Source: Cladorrhinum sp. PSN259
Taxonomy: Eukaryota; Ascomycota; Sordariomycetes; Sordariales; Podosporaceae
Direction: 5' to 3'
NCBI GenBank assembly: GCA_033725935.1
Contig: MU867092.1
Location: forward strand, 248,001 to 312,000
Length of the DNA stretch: 64,000 bases
The notes under the pieces are model-generated. The model was not told the origin of the DNA. It made no database searches and saw only the letters and a program-made list of their open reading frames with translations. The stretch's first letter is position 1. Each line of letters starts with the position of its first letter. The translations under genes were made by a program, and so were the position numbers. Of the stretch, positions 20,528 to 30,772 are shown one piece after another.

Positions 20528-22297
20528 TCAAGGCGTACGTGGCGATAAAGTGTTTGGGATGGAAGCATCGTCTGGAGTCTGTAGGCGTGGTTTTTTGGAA
20601 GGGCCAGGCCCGAAACTTTGTGGCTTTAGCCGTAGGCTGTCACACTCGGTGGGCACGTCAGACGATGCGTACTCGAGCTCATTCCAGGCGGGATGCTGTA
20701 ATGCCTTTTCGGCCGTGGGCCTTTGGTTAGGCTCATACGAGAGCATCAGTAGTAGCAGACTGGCAAAATCAGCCGTGATGTCGCATCCCTGGTATAGGTT
20801 GTCCACTGTGTCAATTAGCAACGTGTGGCGTTCCGTATTCGTCTGGACTGTGGTATCCTTCCTCCTTTGATACGTCCAGAGCCATGCGTACGCGAGGCTC
20901 CAAATGTCGATGGCCGAGGAATAGGGGCCAGAGCCAACTTCCGGTGCTATAGTGTGGAGGGGACCAATGCGTAGTTCCACGCCCTCGGCGGCACGCTTCG
21001 CCTTACCAAAATCGCATATGCCAGCCCGGGGCGTCTCGAGGTCGTTAATTAACAGGTTCCGAATTGAAATATCTCGGTGCATAACGCCACTAGAGTGGAT
21101 GGCTTGTAGGCCCTGGAGTGTCTGTCGGAAAAGCATCATCCGCTTGTGGTGGTCGATGGATTCCCATGGCGCATTATCGAAGTCGCATCGCGCGAGGGGC
21201 ATAGAGAAGTGAACGTCCTCGAGCGGGCCCTTGAAGCAGGGCCGTGTGCCGTGTTCACACCAGGTATCTAGTATAGGGATGATGCCAACTGTGTCCTGCG
21301 AGTTAAGGTGAGCGACATGGAAAGCGCGTTTATTATGAATATGAGGACTTACCTTAGGGAATGAATTAGCAATCTTTAATTCGTTCTGAACGGTATGTAC
21401 CTGGCTGGATTTGCAGTGTATAGTCTTAATCGCCACGGGGTTGCCCGTCTCTGTTTCCACGCCCGCTCTTACCACACCGAAGGTGCCGGCCGACAAGGTG
21501 CGGTGGACGACGACACGACGTATTCTGTGATGAGATTGCTTGGGCAGATGGTCTAGTTGCTTGTAGGGCTCGATGCTTTCGCCTGGGCGGATGACGTCGC
21601 GTGCGAAGCGGTTGCGGGCTGTTATGAAACGTTTCTTGTTGGTGATGGCAAACTCGAGCATATAGTCGAAGATCTTGCGGCCGAGGCGGAAGCGCAGGTG
21701 ATTCCTCGTCATATGCAGGACGCTACGAGCACCCGCCTTCAAAACGATGTCCGTATTGCCGTCGCCTGACCGGTAGGTAACGGGGTACTTCTGACTGAGC
21801 GCTTGGATGATGAAGGCGCCCGTCTCCGGGTGCATATAGATGAGGGCAATGGCGCCGCCCGATTGCGCAGAGACGTCGCCAGTCTTATTCTTGGTTCGAG
21901 GGGGGCATACGGGGAGTTGGACGCCGGGCCCACAGTGGTTGCCTTTGCCTAAGACCCAGCCGGCCCGCGGCCCCCCGGGAGGGTGATCAAAGGAGAGCAC
22001 GAAGCGATACGTCTTGCTCTGGTCCGTATCGTTAGGGCCGGATTCGTCGTCGCTGTCGTTACCGTTAAGGTTTCCGTTATCGTCATAGGTACGGGAGCGG
22101 CTGTATTTCTTAGACGCCGGACGGGGCGCGGGCTCGATGAAGGCGCCGAGGGGAGTCACGGAGAGCTCGTCGCCCAGCGCCTCCACAACCTCTTGCAGGG
22201 CGGCTTCGGCGTCAGTGCTATCCGGGGACAAAGTAGCGAAGCGTCCCCGTGCTTCATCGGCAGAAACGGTCGACGCGGGAGAGGCCGGAAACGACAT
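20528..22297 (-). CDS. Ser/Thr protein kinase with N-terminal FHA-like domain
   Basis: Exons 21353-22297 and 20528-21295 with a 57-nt in-frame intron (GTAAGT...CTCGCAG); 570 residues after splicing. Residues about 95-220 show an FHA-like layout (AGWVLGKGNHCGPGVQLPV, later TRNHLRFRLG), a phosphothreonine-binding fold. The kinase domain is complete: glycine loop LSAGTFGVVRAG (about 268), VAIK lysine (K291), catalytic loop VMHRDISIRNLL (D390), CDFGKAK (D410) and TIAPEV (432). It should be an active Ser/Thr kinase, resembling FHA-kinases of checkpoint type in layout, though short of any specific orthology. The C-terminus is Pro/Ser-rich with KKPRL. Divergent from the gene at 22546. A probable pseudokinase partner is at 36900-38949. 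Confidence 0.85.
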   Translation of the reverse strand: MSFPASPASTVSADEARGRFATLSPDSTDAEAALQEVVEALGDELSVTPLGAFIEPAPRPASKKYSRSRTYDDNGNLNGNDSDDESGPNDTDQSKTYRFVLSFDHPPGGPRAGWVLGKGNHCGPGVQLPVCPPRTKNKTGDVSAQSGGAIALIYMHPETGAFIIQALSQKYPVTYRSGDGNTDIVLKAGARSVLHMTRNHLRFRLGRKIFDYMLEFAITNKKRFITARNRFARDVIRPGESIEPYKQLDHLPKQSHHRIRRVVVHRTLSAGTFGVVRAGVETETGNPVAIKTIHCKSSQVHTVQNELKIANSFPKVSPHIHNKRAFHVAHLNSQDTVGIIPILDTWCEHGTRPCFKGPLEDVHFSMPLARCDFDNAPWESIDHHKRMMLFRQTLQGLQAIHSSGVMHRDISIRNLLINDLETPRAGICDFGKAKRAAEGVELRIGPLHTIAPEVGSGPYSSAIDIWSLAYAWLWTYQRRKDTTVQTNTERHTLLIDTVDNLYQGCDITADFASLLLLMLSYEPNQRPTAEKALQHPAWNELEYASSDVPTECDSLRLKPQSFGPGPSKKPRLQTPDDASIPNTLSPRTP

Positions 22298-22545
22298 GGT
22301 GCCGGTCGAGAGTGAAGCCTAAGGTTGAACGGGTATATACGCATCGAGGCGCGCTCGCGCAAGTGTAGGTGTATAATGGTATCGGACGGACTTTCGGTGT
22401 GCTTCCCCGCATATTGTACATGTGTGCTGATTAGGTCACGTGCCGTCAACCAAAGCGGCCCCACCTGATCCCATCTTCAAAATACAACACCAGGTTAACA
22501 ATCATCACCCACATCGCTACATCGATTTTACGATACGTAAACGCC
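22298..22545. promoter_or_regulatory. Shared divergent promoter of the FHA-kinase and the following gene
   Basis: 248 nt between two divergent start codons. It contains GGTCACGTGCCG, an E-box-like CACGTG. The close spacing suggests co-regulation, which is inference. Confidence 0.45.
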
Positions 22546-23700
22546 ATGTCTGCTCGATTCCCGCAATATGCTAGTCGACGCCCCGACGAGTCCTTGCACG
22601 CCTATAGTCAGCGCGCAAACGCTCAGTACGCCAGTGACTGGGCCTTGAAGGCGCGGGAGCAAATGGTTCAGCGGACCGCAAGGCTCTCGACTCCGGAGGA
22701 CCAGGATGACGCCGCCATCCTCCGCTCCATCGAGGCCGACGCCGCCGTATGGAAGCTGCCCGACGATGACCTCTGGCTAACGCGTAACCGACTGGCGTAC
22801 GGCGGGCAGCCACCATCGCGGCCGCAGCCGCGACAGCTACAGTATAACCACTCGTACTCGCCGCTTAACCTCGAATACCCCGACGCCCGGTCTTTGACTG
22901 ATTGTGAATCTGATTCCGGCGCGGAGTCTGATCATCTTATGCCCGACTGCGACAACGATAACGATAACTTTAGCTCTGAGCCCCCCTCGGAGCCGACCGC
23001 TACACAACCGCTACGGAACAAGCGCCATAGAGAAGACGAGGAGGATATGTACACGCACCCATCTCCTACCTATGGTTTTTAAAGCTGCGGCTAACCCTTT
23101 TTGCAGAACTAACGATATTAAACGGCATAAAACAGAGCCTTTAGTGGATGTTCAGCCGGATCCTACACGGATGAGGTCAAAACGTCGGCGCGATAACGAT
23201 ATAACCGACGAAGAGCGGTATGCTTACCGATCGTATCTGATTTAAAGATATTTAGTCTGCTGACAGTTGATGGTTTTAGGCCAATGCATGACCTCAAACG
23301 GCCGAGGATACAAACAGAAACAGATACCGAGCCTGCTTTAGCCCCCATACCGAGTCCAACCAGCTATGACATTTTACGCGAGACTCAGAACGACGCAAAT
23401 AGTACGCCGGAGAGGCCGGCTCACTCGCCCAAGATCGATATACGCAACGCAGATAGGGTACAGCGCCGGAAACACGCACCAGGGTCGTCTACCTCTTTAA
23501 GAAACGACCAACTTCTGGAGAAATTGTTACGGGGACCACGGATAACGCGGCGATCAGGGTTAGCACAGCTGTGCCAGTTGGATGACCGTGGTCGACCTAT
23601 GCTGCAGAGAACTGCCCCACGAATAGCGCGTCCATCCTATATAATAAAGCGACACGCCGCGAGAGCCGACTGTCATGAGCAGGGCACCGCGCTGCGGTAG
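22546..23700 (+). CDS. Hypothetical nuclear-type protein with three exons
   Basis: Exons 22546-23048, 23107-23217 and 23280-23700 (donors GTACAC and GTATGC, acceptors TTGCAG and TTTTAG), total 344 residues with agreeing phases. N-terminal 90 residues: helical, Arg/Ala-rich (DESLHAYSQRANAQYASDWA, WLTRNRLAYGG). The middle is acidic and serine-rich; the second half has several basic clusters (RSKRRRDND, LKRPRIQ, VQRRKHAPG) that would serve as nuclear signals. No enzyme motif. It shares a short divergent promoter with the FHA-kinase and is a candidate partner or substrate. No known family recognised. Confidence 0.6.
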
Positions 23701-23788
23701 CGAACTTGAAACCCTTCGTTATTCTTCAGACGCCAGAGAGCTTGTAGAGCCGCGACGATGAAGCCATTTCATCAACAGGTAGGAAGGG

Positions 23789-24205
23789 CGTGTGCTGGTT
23801 ATCCTGACAGGGTCGGGTGCAGCCAGTGACGTCTTTCTATTTGTTGGTTTCCCTAGTGCCCTATAAGGAGACGACTTTGGGAAATGTATCAGCTATCTTG
23901 CAAAGGGTCAAGAAATAGGGACGAATGTGTGCTGGTTATCCTGACAGGGTTGGGTGCAGTCAGTGATATTCGTGCTCGGTTTCTTAACTTCAGCTAGAAA
24001 CGCTTGATATAGGGGATATTGAGGAACGCATCGGGCGTTATTCATGGCGCTAGACTGGAACGAGCATGTGCTGGTTATCCCGACAGGGTCGGGTGCAGTC
24101 AGTGATGCTCATTCTTTCCTATCGTCTGCCAAAGCCCGAAGCGATAGTGCCGAGGACATGTACCGGTTATCCTGACAGGGTCGGGTGCAGCCGGCGATGC
24201 CTCTG
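23789..24205. repeat. Four tandem-spaced copies of a short repeat
   Basis: Copies of TGTGCTGGTTATCCTGACAG followed by GGTCGGGTGCAGCCAGTGA start near 23791, 23927, 24066 and 24159, separated by about 55-100 nt of less similar sequence. A decayed fifth copy is at about 47541-47575. Spacer lengths vary and spacers share pieces (ATTGAGGAACGCATCGGGCG near 24020 and again near 47515), so this is a decaying interspersed repeat and not a CRISPR. Confidence 0.8.
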
Positions 24206-24213
24206 GTATTCTC

Positions 24214-24546
24214 TTGCATCAAGAGTTACTTGCACCTCGGAGTTCACTGAGATTAGGTTGGCGGAGGAAGAAGACTGAAAAGCTCTGTGCCCAGGCTAGT
24301 TCAGGTCGTCTGATCGGGAATATAACGGAATTATTGGTAGAAAAAGTGCAGGAACAACTTCCAGAGACAGTACAGGAACAAATCGCGGAGACAGTGCAGG
24401 ATCAACTCGCGGAGGAAGTGCGGGAACAACTCTTGGAAGAAGTGCGGGAACAACTCTTGGAGGATCTTGGTGAAAAATTGGAGGAACGGGTGGAAAAGAA
24501 AATACAGAAAGTGCTCATGTTAGCAAGGATAGTAATAAACTATTAG
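24214..24546 (+). pseudogene. Coiled-coil 8-residue-repeat ORF without ATG
   Basis: The frame is open for 110 codons but has no ATG before the repeat. It encodes six or so octads (VQEQLPET, VQEQIAET, VQDQLAEE, VREQLLEE, VREQLLED, LGEKLEER), a 24-nt direct repeat predicted to be one long amphipathic helix, ending LARIVINY. It follows directly on the short tandem repeats. Either the last exon of a spliced gene whose earlier exons I cannot place, or a 3' remnant. Confidence 0.4.
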
Positions 24547-25125
24547 TATATATTTCCCTAGACCGTCTCGTCTAACCACTTTCTTCTCTCATCACTATTA
24601 TCATCGCCTTAGTCTAACGATTTTTTGGGGGGTATTTCTTCCATTGTAATTGAAGCTAGGAATGTTGTTTTTACAGATCAATGTCATTCTACCCGCAATT
24701 TCCGTCCGCAATTTCTGGTTTCAATTAGTACCGAGCCGCGCCGACTTTTTATTCCTCACCACCAGAACAAAACCTGACGGATCTTTAACATCTGCAGATC
24801 TACCCACGTTCACGCAACAGCTTTCCGGTCTCTCTCCAGATCTCAAAACAGTGGGTGTCCCTGTCAATCTAGCAATTCCTGTCGGGCAAGATTATGGAAG
24901 CCCCAGGGAAGTTTGAAGTCAACGGTCTTGATGATCTTGCCATGGTCAAAACTGACGTGAGTGCTATTTCTATTTGTCTATCGACAAGAACACCCCCATC
25001 GTCATAACTATAAGCCTCGTCATCTGATTCGAAAGACATGACAAGTAAGACCCAACAATAAGAAAAGCTACGCAATAATGATAGCTATAATCTGGGGAAT
25101 AGGGGTGCGCGGAGACGGGGAGAGG
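24547..25125. other. Intergenic, no confident gene
   Basis: Short frames on both strands without splice support. Lies between the coiled-coil fragment and the 3' end of the arrestin gene. Confidence 0.45.
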
Positions 25126-26630
25126 TCAGAGGTTGTCAGCCGACTCGGTAATAACCAGTGGTGGGGGTGCTGACAAGGCTGTTTGGTAATCCGGAAGTTC
25201 CCATGCCAGGGGCCTAGTTACTGGCGTGTTGTAGGCTGTCGGGTAACTTGGTACTTTATTCAAATCCGGGTACTCGAGGTAGTCGACGTGCTCCGGTAGG
25301 CTCTGTGGTTCTTCGGGCGACCCGATTAGGGGAATGGATGGAGGGGCCGAGTGGCGGTGATGGGTTTCCAGGCTTGTGGGATTGAGGTCATGATCTAAAA
25401 TATGCTCTCCGTAACTAGGGGGCGCGATTGCCCCTACCTGCTCTGAAGTCATGCCAGCAGGTAGTTGGATGTTTCCGTCTTCATCTAAAGGTATATTTGG
25501 CGAGATGAAGATAGTTACGGGGAGGGTTGCGCGAAGCTCCCAGGTATGCCCGTTGGGGTTCGTAAACGGCACTACTAACTTTAGTCTATGCCAGACTTTA
25601 ATCCCCTGCGCATTTACATCTTGAATGCATTTATTAAGGTTCATTGGTAGCTTCAATATCGTATTAATAACCCAACCTTCTTGCCCGGTATCCTCGATCA
25701 TATTTTGCCAGTGCTCGGATCTATTAATATAAATTCTCCATGTATTGATTTGTTTCTCAGTTTTATGTTCTCTTGTGCTGCGTCCGTCGGGAAGGTGTAT
25801 AATGATCTCGTGTAATTCGATAAGTGTAATAGAAATATTACCGATTTCGAGGCCTTTAAGTAACGGGGTAAATCTTGCTTTCACAAAGATACTACTACCG
25901 AAAACTATTGCGCTTTGTGGAAGTATAATTGAGTATTCGAGTCTATTGGGCGCGATGTTTTCAATGCTTGTAGCTTGTAAATATTCAAGGGCTGATGATT
26001 CGAGGGTTCGGATTATACGTAATCGTTTATAAGAAAAGAGGTCAGATGCTAGCGTTCCTCTAGCTATAGTAGCCTTTAACGTCCATATGATACTCGCTTC
26101 TTGTAATCCTTCGATGCTCTCTATCGTATCTCCGGGGAGCGTAATTTCGAAAGGCCATTCGTAATTGCCTGTAGGGAGAACCTGACTTTTTGAACAATAT
26201 AATGGCCTATTCAACGGCCGTTCGTACTCGTAGAACGGAATCGTCTTATTAACCTTAAAGTTCAAGACACCTATTGCTGTGTTTCTTTTATCAGTCCAAC
26301 TAATGAATATAATTAGCGGCCTATAACTTCAATATCTCAAGTGAATACTATACCCATAATATAATAGGCCCGTCAGCTTTAAGTAAATATCTTTAACTTG
26401 GAGTGGAGCGGCAAGACAAAGGACTACGGTTCCTTTAAGGACCTGGGCAGAAGACTCGTGATAGTTACCGCGAAAGATAATAAAGTTATTTTCTAGCCTT
26501 ATGGAGAAAAGAGAAAAAGAGAAACCCGCGTGCGTTAGTTTTTGTAGTACGAGTTATAGAAAGATAAGTTAGTTGTATTGACCTACCGAATCTGAAATAA
26601 TATGCAGGCATTCTTCCCACTGTCCAACAT
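25126..26630 (-). CDS. Alpha-arrestin (ART/creD-like), four-exon-type N-terminus
   Basis: Adaptor that links plasma-membrane transporters to a NEDD4/Rsp5-type ubiquitin ligase for endocytosis. Exons 26587-26630, 26354-26497 and 25126-26299 (introns 89 and 54 nt) join in phase to 453 residues, starting MLDSGKNACILFQIRLENNF. The arrestin N-domain is clear: FRGNYHESSAQVLKGTVVLC and PLQVKDIYLKLTGLLYYGWT, then YEWPFEITLPGDTIES; the C-domain follows at about 210-370. A PPSY motif (APPSYGEHIL) and LPDYQTA near the C-terminus are WW-domain ligands for the ligase. Length and order match the family. No break seen, so likely functional. Confidence 0.83.
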
Positions 26631-27153
26631 AAAGGGGTTAAATGAGGGCATCTTTCTGTAGTGAGCTTAAGTTGAGGAAATAATGGAAAGGGATTGATCA
26701 AGAGAAGCTTAGTTCAAGTGCGGTGGCACGTAGTAATGTTGGAAGTTTGGAAATAGCTATGTAGTTTTGCACAAGCAAATCAATTTATGAATCCGAAATT
26801 GGTATACTTCGTTGAGTGTATAGTCTATTGCTTGATGCGGATGGGCGACGATAACTACTGTGCAAGGACTGGTAAATAATATGCGTTCATGAACTTCATG
26901 GTCTAATATTAGATGATAGGTACTAGATAAAGCCTCTGTTTCAAATTCTATGTCGGGCAAGAAGATGGCAATGCTTATTTTGGGTGCAGCTAATTATTTT
27001 TGGGATGCTGGAGAGTAATTCATTCTAAACCAAAGAAAAAAAAAGAAAAGAGTAGGTAAGGCAAAAAAACTAAAATTGAACTGCTGCGTTTCAGACGGCA
27101 ACTGATCGATGGCAGGGAATACAAGATTGTCAATCTACATGTGGCTGGCTGCA
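26631..27153. other. Intergenic, no gene seen
   Basis: A+T-rich promoter side of the arrestin gene. Small frames at 26757-26960 (minus) have no supporting features. Confidence 0.45.
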
Positions 27154-27410
27154 GCATGGCCGGGAACCAGGCGGAAACATGGCCAGGAATCAGGCGGAAC
27201 ATGGCCGGGAACGGGTGAAATGATCAGAAATTAAAGCTTTTTTTGTTGTGGATCCACCTGTTGCAGCACTGCAGCAGGTGGGGCAATCCCCACCAATGTT
27301 TCCGCCTGGTTCCCGGCCATGTTTCCGCCTAGCTCCCGGCCATGTTTCCGCCTAGCTCCCGGCCATGTTTCCGCCTGGTTACCGGGCCACGCCCAGGCCT
27401 GATTCCCGGT
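27154..27410. repeat. Inverted array of a 23-bp repeat around a central hairpin
   Basis: To the right (27295-27410), about four tandem units of CATGTTTCCGCCTGGTTCCC/GGC occur. To the left (27154-27213), about three units occur in the opposite orientation (GGCCGGGAACCAGGCGGAAA). Between them is a hairpin-prone core, GCAGGTGGGGCAATCCCCAC at about 27275-27293. The whole could fold as a large cruciform. A related core (GCAGGTGGGGCAATCCCCAC) recurs at about 47173-47192. Confidence 0.85.
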
Positions 27411-27446
27411 ACATCCTACTTCAAACCATCCTCTTATTATCGCTGG

Positions 27447-27761
27447 TTAGAATATATACAGCTCATCTCTTTGGTTTACTGGTCCTGTCTCCATTCGTCT
27501 TCGCGAGGGATGGGCAGGTTGATAAGGTAGATATGCGTGCTCAGGTACACTAAGAGATCCATGGTCTGATCTCAAGAAGGGCGTTAAAATTGCTCTTGGA
27601 TCATCAACCTGAGTCTTTTGGGAAATGAGAGAGAGTTGCTGTTTGACGGCATGAGAAAACATGAATAGGAAACATATACTTAGGATGCTGATCATGATAT
27701 TGGTCGATCCAATAATAATAACAATATAGTCCTTAACGGTGATCTGTTCTATCTTCGTCAT
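27447..27761 (-). CDS. Small single-pass membrane protein, hypothetical
   Basis: ATG 27761 opens 104 residues with one strong hydrophobic segment (YIVIIIGSTNIMISILSICF, about 12-34) preceded by a short charged N-terminus and followed by a polar, Pro-rich tail. It overlaps no other coding candidate but directly abuts the inverted-repeat array, so it may be a chance frame. Confidence 0.35.
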   Translation of the reverse strand: MTKIEQITVKDYIVIIIGSTNIMISILSICFLFMFSHAVKQQLSLISQKTQVDDPRAILTPFLRSDHGSLSVPEHAYLPYQPAHPSRRRMETGPVNQRDELYIF

Positions 27762-28119
27762 AGTCCAATATGGAGTGGAATGAATAGTTGCTTTGGGTTG
27801 AGTGCAAGCGGCTGTATTTTAACTTTTTCGTCTAGAGCCGATTCGATTCTTTTGAGATCCGGGAACACGGAAAAAATCCAAAAGACCGGAACGCGGTTTT
27901 TCCAAGCAACACTGCCAGCCGAAGGGAAAGCGCGGCCAGGTCAACAGATTCGGTGACCGTGGCCGCACATAGGCGAAGACCCGCCGTAGGTGACTCTTGT
28001 TTCAAAGCTTCAGAAATACAGCTCCCAAATATAGATAACCATTAGCTAGTAGGTCTGGCTATATAACAACTCTGGAATAATGTAACTGGGGTGAAAATCA
28101 CCATGGCACAATTAACATT

Positions 28120-28635
28120 ATGTCGCTCAAGTTCAAAAGATCACCCAGCCAACGGGAGAAGAGGCTCTTTGAAGACAGAGCCTCATCCATTATGCGAAAA
28201 GTACGGGATCTTAATCTCCTAGCCCCAAATGCCAGAGTCGCAGTCATTGGCACATACAGAGGCGAGTTGTTCAGCTCCGAGCCAGATGAGCAGTTCTTCA
28301 AAGAGCTCGGCCTCAACCTGGACATCAGATATCGAATAAAGTCTGATGATATTAGCAAAAGAAGCATCCTTCCCGACGAACTAAGAAAAAAACACAGACA
28401 GAAACCTCGCCGAGCTGCACAGTTTTCCTCTTCGCCAAATGATTTTGGCGTACAGGCAGAGGATCAGTTCTCGCAGAATGCACAGCCGCCTATCCCGGAA
28501 AAGCCGTTAAATATTATACCAAATATACCCCACGAAGAGGAGGGGGAGAATAATAAGGATATCAAAGCCCAATCCGTGAAATTTTGCGTTCCAAGAGAAG
28601 AGGTGGAGAAACTTTTGTGTGTTGACTTTTTCTAA
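28120..28635 (+). CDS. Hypothetical protein with weak MADS-like N-terminus
   Basis: 171 residues from ATG 28120. Residues 1-55 (KRSPSQREKRLFEDRASSIM, RKVRDLNLLAPNARVAVIGT, YRGELFSSEP) follow the order basic helix, KxxxL, short strand VAVIG, G-L-SS that is seen in MADS-like folds, but the match is weak. The rest is polar. It sits just upstream of the DUF3723 gene on the same strand. Compare the clearer MADS-like gene at 17645-18051. Confidence 0.5.
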   Translation: MSLKFKRSPSQREKRLFEDRASSIMRKVRDLNLLAPNARVAVIGTYRGELFSSEPDEQFFKELGLNLDIRYRIKSDDISKRSILPDELRKKHRQKPRRAAQFSSSPNDFGVQAEDQFSQNAQPPIPEKPLNIIPNIPHEEEGENNKDIKAQSVKFCVPREEVEKLLCVDFF

Positions 28636-28792
28636 CACTTGACCTTTGGCGGGGCAGTTAATACCAAATAGAATCCGGGATTCTGGATTAAATCATGGGT
28701 CAAGTAAATTAATATATAGCAGAGCCTCTCTTAACTTTCAATCTTATAATAAAATTGACCCTTTGAACAAAACCCAATAAACAAACGTAATA

Positions 28793-30402
28793 ATGCAGTT
28801 CATAATTCAGGCGCCCCCCGAGGCTTTCATCCTGCTGTCGACAACCCAGATCAATGATCTTACAAAATCACTACGACTGAAGCCTTTCAGCGGGAATCAA
28901 GATCTCGCATACGGAGCAATAAATCACCAAGGACTTCATTCAACCCTGGAGATAGTCCGCTCAATGTCAATGTCAAGGCAGGACCTTCGTATGACAGTTC
29001 AGTCCGAGACATACCCTCAAGTGCCCCTTAAAGGGTGTATACTGCTCCTTCGTGCGAAACCAACCATACTCAGAGATTCTTCGTGGGTAACAGTTGGACT
29101 TTATTATATACCCCAGAGTACTTCATTGCTCTATGCCCCCAGAAGTTCGCCTGCACTAATCATAAAGTCTTAGGGGCATATGCAAAATACTCCTCCTTAC
29201 CCTTCGTCAAATATCTGCCACAGGCTGACTCAGATGGCGACATACTATGGAACATTCTCTTTCATTATCAGCAAAACCAGCCAGGTAAGGCAAGGGATTG
29301 GAAAAGGAAGCTAACACCCAGTAAGAGAAAGGTACTAGATATGCTCCTGCAGCAAACTCCAAGCAAACAGTTAAGATATAAAGGTATTCTTGAAGCGTTA
29401 TATAATATCCTGCGCTTTCCTGGAATGCGAGGCGGACTCCAGCTCGGGAGTATGCACAAATATCTCGCCGTCCATTGCCCAGAGCAGATTGAGCATTATC
29501 TCCGGCATATATATAATATCTGGACTGCTATTATAGGTAATAATCTCTGCCTTACAACTCTCGTGGATGATAAAGTAATTCGGATGTTACATCTGAAAGT
29601 TCCATCAAATCGCGAAGACAGACAATGGATCAACATTATCTTCGATACAAACAAGATACTTCCGACAAATAGTAATGCCTCTCTCAGAGATGAGATTAAA
29701 GCAAACGTCCTCGCTCTTGACGCTATCATACCTAGCATCTGGACTTTTCACGAAGATATGAGATACTTTGCTATTGGGATACGGATTATACAGCAGTATA
29801 TTGCACATAATACTGCACACGAATCACTGATCGCTAGTTTATCGCGAATGTGGAAATACACCCCAGTCGTAGAAGTTTCAGAATGTGAATTTGATATAAT
29901 CGGTTCAACTAATGTAGAACTGGCTTTTCAACAGCTCCTCCTCTTCACCCTGAGACACTTTCCGCTTCTGTCGAATGAAAAGCCTCTTCAGAACACACCT
30001 GGCGAGTACTTACAGCCTGGAATAAGCCTTATATACATAGATAAGCTCTATTATCTTGCTTATCAACTTGGATTCCACACTCCCAAGGTAATAGCATACC
30101 TTCGGCAAACCCCCCGAAGACTCTCGCATCACCAAAAGTCTCTGCTATCACAACTTGAACGTCCTACACAATGGAGAAGTGGCAAGCCCACCCTAGAGAC
30201 ATTTTATTCCCTCCGGCAGGTATCGTTCCTCCCGCACCTTCAAAACGGATGTTCTCAGCTTGAGGTGACCTCTACCTTCGTCATGAGCAATTTCATGAGC
30301 GCTTTTTTAGATCGGCAGCAGATTCCGCGGAGTCTTCAAGAGAGTATGACCCGCTTACAACTACAGGAGGAACACAGTGGCTCTACAACGTTTGATTCGT
30401 AA
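28793..30402 (+). CDS. DUF3723 family protein (Starship-associated), with a frame change near 29.0-29.2 kb
   Basis: DUF3723 is a fungal family of unknown function that is recurrent cargo of Starship elements. N-terminal frame 28793-29170 (MQFIIQAPPEAFILLSTTQI, LRLKPFSGNQDLAYGAI, GLYYIP); the C-terminal frame is open to 30402. The latter carries the family signature: SDGDILWNILFHY, then LRYKGILEALYNILRFPGMR, GGLQLGSMHKYLAVHCPEQI, EHYLRHIYNIWTAIIG and IIPSIWTFHEDMRYF. The two frames differ, and I find no intron of normal length with good signals between about 29035 and 29220, so a single-base indel is the simplest reading; a cryptic intron is possible. If broken, the gene is a recent pseudogene. 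The total of about 535 codons fits the family. Confidence 0.75.
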
Positions 30403-30772
30403 ATAAAAATCTGAGAAGTAAAGTTGTTTTGTCTGTATCACATATGGATGAACTCCTGGTCTCATATAAGTAGGGTAGGGCATTTTAAAGTAAAGGAAGA
30501 AATTTTAATCATACCTTCGCTTTGATGGAGTGGTAGCTGTAGATAGAAAGCAGGCGAGGAAGGTGTCAAATAGATCTAGGATCATTAGAAGGTTTGAGAT
30601 TATCATTTTTTATTTTGAGGTACAAATTAGGAGCGAGAGGATTAACTGTGCTAGTATTAAATTTTTTAAAAAAAATTCCCAAAACTGGAGTCAACTTTCA
30701 TTAATTAAATATATGCAACTTATCGGGATCCTTTATGAGTCCTGGGTTTCCATGCAATTCAGCCGGCCCTGT
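30403..30772. other. Convergent intergenic gap, nothing recognised
   Basis: A+T-rich, with one short frame (30530-30772, plus) lacking family-like features. Confidence 0.45.

Noticed and set aside
23789..24205. Regularly spaced repeats resembling a CRISPR array
   Set aside because: Eukaryotic context, only four diverged copies, unequal spacers that themselves share sequence, no cas genes.
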